Origin: Armatimonadota bacterium
Lineage (GTDB): Bacteria > Armatimonadota > Zipacnadia > UBA1398 > JAKPQA01
DNA length: 46,947 bases
Direction of reading: 5' to 3'
Assembly: GCA_029547025.1 (NCBI GenBank)
Contig: JAKPQA010000020.1
Coordinates: forward strand, 1 to 46,947
Positions 45,201-46,947 of this stretch are shown here, one piece after another. Made by a program: the position numbers and the translations under genes. Positions within the stretch are counted from its first letter, which is position 1; each line of letters starts with the position of its first letter. The notes beneath the pieces are model-generated. The model saw nothing but the letters and a program-made list of their open reading frames with translations. It was not told the DNA's origin and searched no databases.

Positions 45201-46688
45201 ACCCGCCTCTTTGAGAAGCAGCTGTTCACGGGCTTCCTGACCTTCACCCGGCTGGTGGATCCGCTCTCCGACCGACGCGGTGTGCTCCCAGCCACACGGG
45301 GGCCTCAGGGGGAGCCGTGGCGCTTCATCTCGTGTGCGCTGCCCAGGCATCCGCTCGAGGCCACTCTCTACCAGTGGGATGAATGGTATCGGAAGCTCGA
45401 TGGCGACCTGCCGCAGCCCGAGGACGAGGCCGTCGACCGCCTGATGGAGCTCGAAGGTATGGAGCTCGACGGGCAACTGGTCGGCGGCAGCAGCCGTTTC
45501 GTGACCGGTGTCTTCGCTCCCATCGCACTGGCCCTCGGCTGGTATGACCCGGCCCAGCCCCGCGTGGAGCGCAGCGAACTGCCCGAGACGACCCTGTTCG
45601 ATGTCGAGGGCTGGGCCACCATGCGGTCGGATTGGGGACCCGATGCCACCGAGGTGTCATTCATATCGGGCGTCCGGGATCACACATACCGGCATCAGCC
45701 GAACCACTTCATGATCGTCCGGGGCGGGCAGTTCCTGGTGGGCACGCCCTCGACCTGGAGCGACGACGGCAACTGCAACCCGGCGTGGGGCAACGTGGTG
45801 GTCACGGGCGACAAGTGGCTGGACCGATGGAGCATGAGTCTCGAGGCCCCGCGCTACACCGAGAAGGCCCTGATCAACCGCTTCTCGGCCGAGACCTGGG
45901 CCTACATCGGGCGGGACCGGCGGTTGACCGGGTTCTCACCCGCCGAGAACGGGTTTGGGGGAGGGATCGACCTCCACGGGCACACCCAGACCCTGCTGAC
46001 TCAGGAGGGCCGCGTCGTCGCCTACGAGACCAGCCCGGCATTCGACTACGTGGCCGGCGACGCGGCGGGCGCTTGGCCCACGATCGAGGTGCGGCAGGCT
46101 CTGCGGCAGCTTGTGTTCGTGAAGCCGGACCTGGTGATCATCTACGACCGCCTGGTGCCCTCCGACCCCGAAGCCCCGGCCCGCTGGCTCGCGTGTGTGG
46201 GCACGCGCGTCAGCACCGATGGGGCTCGGTTCCGCGTCTCGGCCGGCGGCGCGCGGCTCCTGGGCGAGTTCGTCCTCCCGCCGCGTGCCATGGTGACGAC
46301 GCCGGCGCCCATCGGGCCGTTTGCGTGGAAGGACCAGACCCCCATCGCGGTCGAGGCCTCGGCCGAGGGCGGGCAGGTCGAGTTCCTGACCGTCCTCAGG
46401 GTGGGTGGGGCCAATCTGACCCGGCCCCGGGTCACGCCGCTGCGGTCGGGGGACCGAGTGGGCGCCCGAGTCGTGGCCGGCGAGTCGTCGGTAGAGGTGC
46501 TCTTCGACCGCCAAGGGCCCGCCGGGGGGGCCATCCGCCTCCGTACGCCCAAGGGGGCTGTCGCCAGGGATCTGGCTTCGGGCGTCGAGGACACCTACGC
46601 GAAATGGCGCGACGACCCCCGCTACACCCGGTGGGTCTCGGAGCCGCGGTTTGCCTTCATCATTCCCCAATGCGACCGCAGGCGATAG
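42213..46688 (+). CDS. Secreted YVTN-propeller / heparinase II-III-like fusion
   Basis: ATG at 42213 has AGGGGG nine bases ahead and opens the signal peptide (FAWLAALLVVWAVPASA); a GTG at 42180 in the same frame is the alternative. 1491 residues. A beta-domain (about 29-110) leads to a YVTN-type propeller (about 115-450) with repeated units such as VRSIDVGGYLADLVADPDRG and AAAIDVGGSPADMCLDAGRG. A beta-sandwich (about 560-750) follows, then an alpha/alpha barrel (about 760-1095: YRADQKEAIRRRIAEHPRLF start, the His-rich EFHHHGPFFPG) and a large heparinase II/III-like C-terminal beta-sandwich (about 1125-1490: YRHQPNHFMIVRGGQFLV, GDAAGAWPTIEVRQALRQL, VIIYDRLV). The H-x-x-N-x-F..G motif is the usual heparinase/alginate-lyase tail. 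Probable eliminating lyase on a uronate-containing glycan. Confidence 0.82.
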   Translation: MLQRRHAHFAWLAALLVVWAVPASALELLGRDGPVVWQAEDAKPSGQWQRISRSDADGGAFVQVDGEGTLEFRFATTSPTTLRVWPVWWQHGPCRAAWRFPYPLERALGPDAVDTMGGLVCFTAPCAGRVGVVDGADEKLVRSIDVGGYLADLVADPDRGVVWVADALGARVVAIDPQNGTQRAEVTVPQEPWSLLLHEGQLLVACREGKSIATVDPASARVVRLVQTPACPTNLSLAPGDDGRVVVRFEPAIFTMADGTPQAVDRLECPAGENRAKAKAGRTTFEAPEADTLRATAGGKTTEIRFAESLGTGRATGLVPVGQTLFFTVPETGRVGVIEAEGTAVAAAIDVGGSPADMCLDAGRGQLWVADSASDRVVVIDAKTRAVAAEVRGVGQGPRSITYVNEVAIQRPYLLPPTRIDRVFVVSGEGRSLTVIDAGERRVIARQSLDGPGRRVAAIPTPPNGWWPNMADDRMAFALTPRVAAELDPALLSGADLAPAASTMALPSSLQRRGKTVARFGAAAREKTFTADNQLVLGVDGRRWVDVSAVTDPQLAPARALTEEDQPGSITVSLDGGPEFDWTRQVWMAPTNEAFLVNGSESFAQWNAPAFEIEPGEHVIRVRATENGVALDALRAWRSGEGVCDVRLTPLPEAAHAGVTLPGYYGVFYDNESPEFRLTLSSLTDGATTVGGTYELRNYMGEVVDGGTLEPVTLRPGSPRDVNLRFTPTETGRFHLTVHVNTEQGPIARTFDFARLPKLEHPRLIYRADQKEAIRRRIAEHPRLFARYTAWLRRKSAETGGRFPERFMPPGLTAADLVTARPEGMSADDAGNAYAWRMYELGWRILACQFASEFLEPEGERVLGQRVDELLGKGKTDYYCEFHHHGPFFPGAVAGAWDMAPASTRNSTKLKETFEDRLGDMNVYPWTLVTLEEPITPQTRATVAKIMQWENNLENYFAVHQGTRGGSWWQNPWTGCNCPVHGQVLGFLFSSNLLGETRLFEKQLFTGFLTFTRLVDPLSDRRGVLPATRGPQGEPWRFISCALPRHPLEATLYQWDEWYRKLDGDLPQPEDEAVDRLMELEGMELDGQLVGGSSRFVTGVFAPIALALGWYDPAQPRVERSELPETTLFDVEGWATMRSDWGPDATEVSFISGVRDHTYRHQPNHFMIVRGGQFLVGTPSTWSDDGNCNPAWGNVVVTGDKWLDRWSMSLEAPRYTEKALINRFSAETWAYIGRDRRLTGFSPAENGFGGGIDLHGHTQTLLTQEGRVVAYETSPAFDYVAGDAAGAWPTIEVRQALRQLVFVKPDLVIIYDRLVPSDPEAPARWLACVGTRVSTDGARFRVSAGGARLLGEFVLPPRAMVTTPAPIGPFAWKDQTPIAVEASAEGGQVEFLTVLRVGGANLTRPRVTPLRSGDRVGARVVAGESSVEVLFDRQGPAGGAIRLRTPKGAVARDLASGVEDTYAKWRDDPRYTRWVSEPRFAFIIPQCDRRR

Positions 46689-46720
46689 CTCGGCAGCCAG
46701 CCGTCACATCGATTGCCAAG

Positions 46721-46754
46721 CCGAGCGCCGGGAGAGAGTGCTCCCGGCGCTCGG
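46721..46754. terminator. Strong bidirectional terminator
   Basis: CCGAGCGCCGGGAG-AGAGTG-CTCCCGGCGCTCGG is a perfect 14-bp stem with a 6-nt loop, placed between the convergent heparinase-like and lipoprotein genes. It lacks a T-tract but is the most stable hairpin in the window. Confidence 0.85.
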
Positions 46755-46777
46755 TGCATCGGCATGATTGCCTGCGA

Positions 46778-46947
46778 CTACTCCCCAGCAGGCGCTGACC
46801 CCGCGTCGGGCCCGGTGGGTCCGCCCTTCTTCTGCTGGTTCATCATGTCCATCATCTTGCTCTTCATCTCGGCCTTGTTCTGCTCGATCTGTGCATCAGT
46901 CCGCTTGGGGGTGTCAGCCCCTGGACCCTTCTTCGCACACGCACCAC
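46778..46947 (-). CDS. Small probable lipoprotein, 5' partial
   Basis: Not a listed long frame. The minus strand is open from the right edge to a TAG at 46778-46780 and gives 55 residues. The first visible residues GACAKKGPG resemble a lipobox end (G-A-C, then Ala-Lys-Lys), so the start and signal peptide lie just beyond the window and the mature protein would be only about 53 residues. It is Lys/Met/Gln-rich (NKAEMKSKMMDMMNQQKK) with a helical centre and a Gly/Pro/Ala tail. Function unknown; small Met/Lys-rich lipoproteins with such tails can be stalk or spacer-like. Frame and codon use look real because it is ended by a strong terminator on its 3' side. Confidence 0.6.
   Translation of the reverse strand, partial: GACAKKGPGADTPKRTDAQIEQNKAEMKSKMMDMMNQQKKGGPTGPDAGSAPAGE

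Overview
The window is about 47 kb of very GC-rich bacterial chromosome. Gene style (GTG/TTG starts, purine-rich Shine-Dalgarno sites, ATGA/GTGA stop-start overlaps) is bacterial, and many predicted products carry Sec signal peptides. A Ycf45/SpoIIIAA-like R3H ATPase in front of tmk-holB, a full MoxR/Bat locus, and many secreted DUF4838, DUF4855, heparinase-like and propeller proteins suggest Armatimonadota, or a relative in the Planctomycetota/Hydrogenedentota style. This is an inference from gene content; there is no rRNA or tRNA gene to test it.

Layout. 1-1429: the end of a clan CD (caspase/gingipain-like) peptidase-type protein, translationally coupled to a membrane-anchored YcdB/PepSY-like protein. 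1430-1787: non-coding, with two related hairpins. 1788-3176 (minus): a secreted TolB/PD40 propeller. 3239-15412 (plus): a housekeeping and envelope run behind a near-consensus sigma-70 promoter. It encodes the R3H ATPase, thymidylate kinase, DNA polymerase III delta', thioredoxin, an HtrA/DegP protease, then BatD, MoxR, DUF58, DUF4381, BatA, BatB and a BatC whose linker holds 22 consecutive glutamines. 15425-19795 (minus): a nitroreductase and a large five-PAS/GAF hybrid histidine kinase. 20085-21800 (plus): a Ser/Thr kinase fused to an FGE-sulfatase (SUMF1) domain.

21837-46688 is an island of large, mostly secreted carbohydrate-related proteins: a GH74/BNR-like propeller, a multi-LamG protein with a ThuA-like domain, a probable alpha/alpha-toroid protein, a clan GH-A-like glycosidase, a decayed two-domain amidohydrolase, a DUF4838 protein, a Gfo/Idh/MocA oxidoreductase, a DUF4855 protein with discoidin-like domains, and a YVTN-propeller/heparinase fusion. 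I infer a degradation locus for a complex, probably uronate-containing glycan. No transporter, SusC/D pair, sulfatase or dedicated regulator lies in the window.

The best-supported unusual feature is at 34517-34879. A 363-bp element without coding capacity has inverted-repeat ends, internal hairpins and a 63-bp tandem duplication of its right end, and is flanked by an 8-bp direct repeat. It interrupts the second amidohydrolase domain; removing the element plus one copy of the direct repeat restores the reading frame exactly. The same gene also has a nonsense codon and a probable one-base deletion, so it is a pseudogene in decay. The window ends in a strong convergent terminator and the 3' end of a small probable lipoprotein gene on the minus strand.
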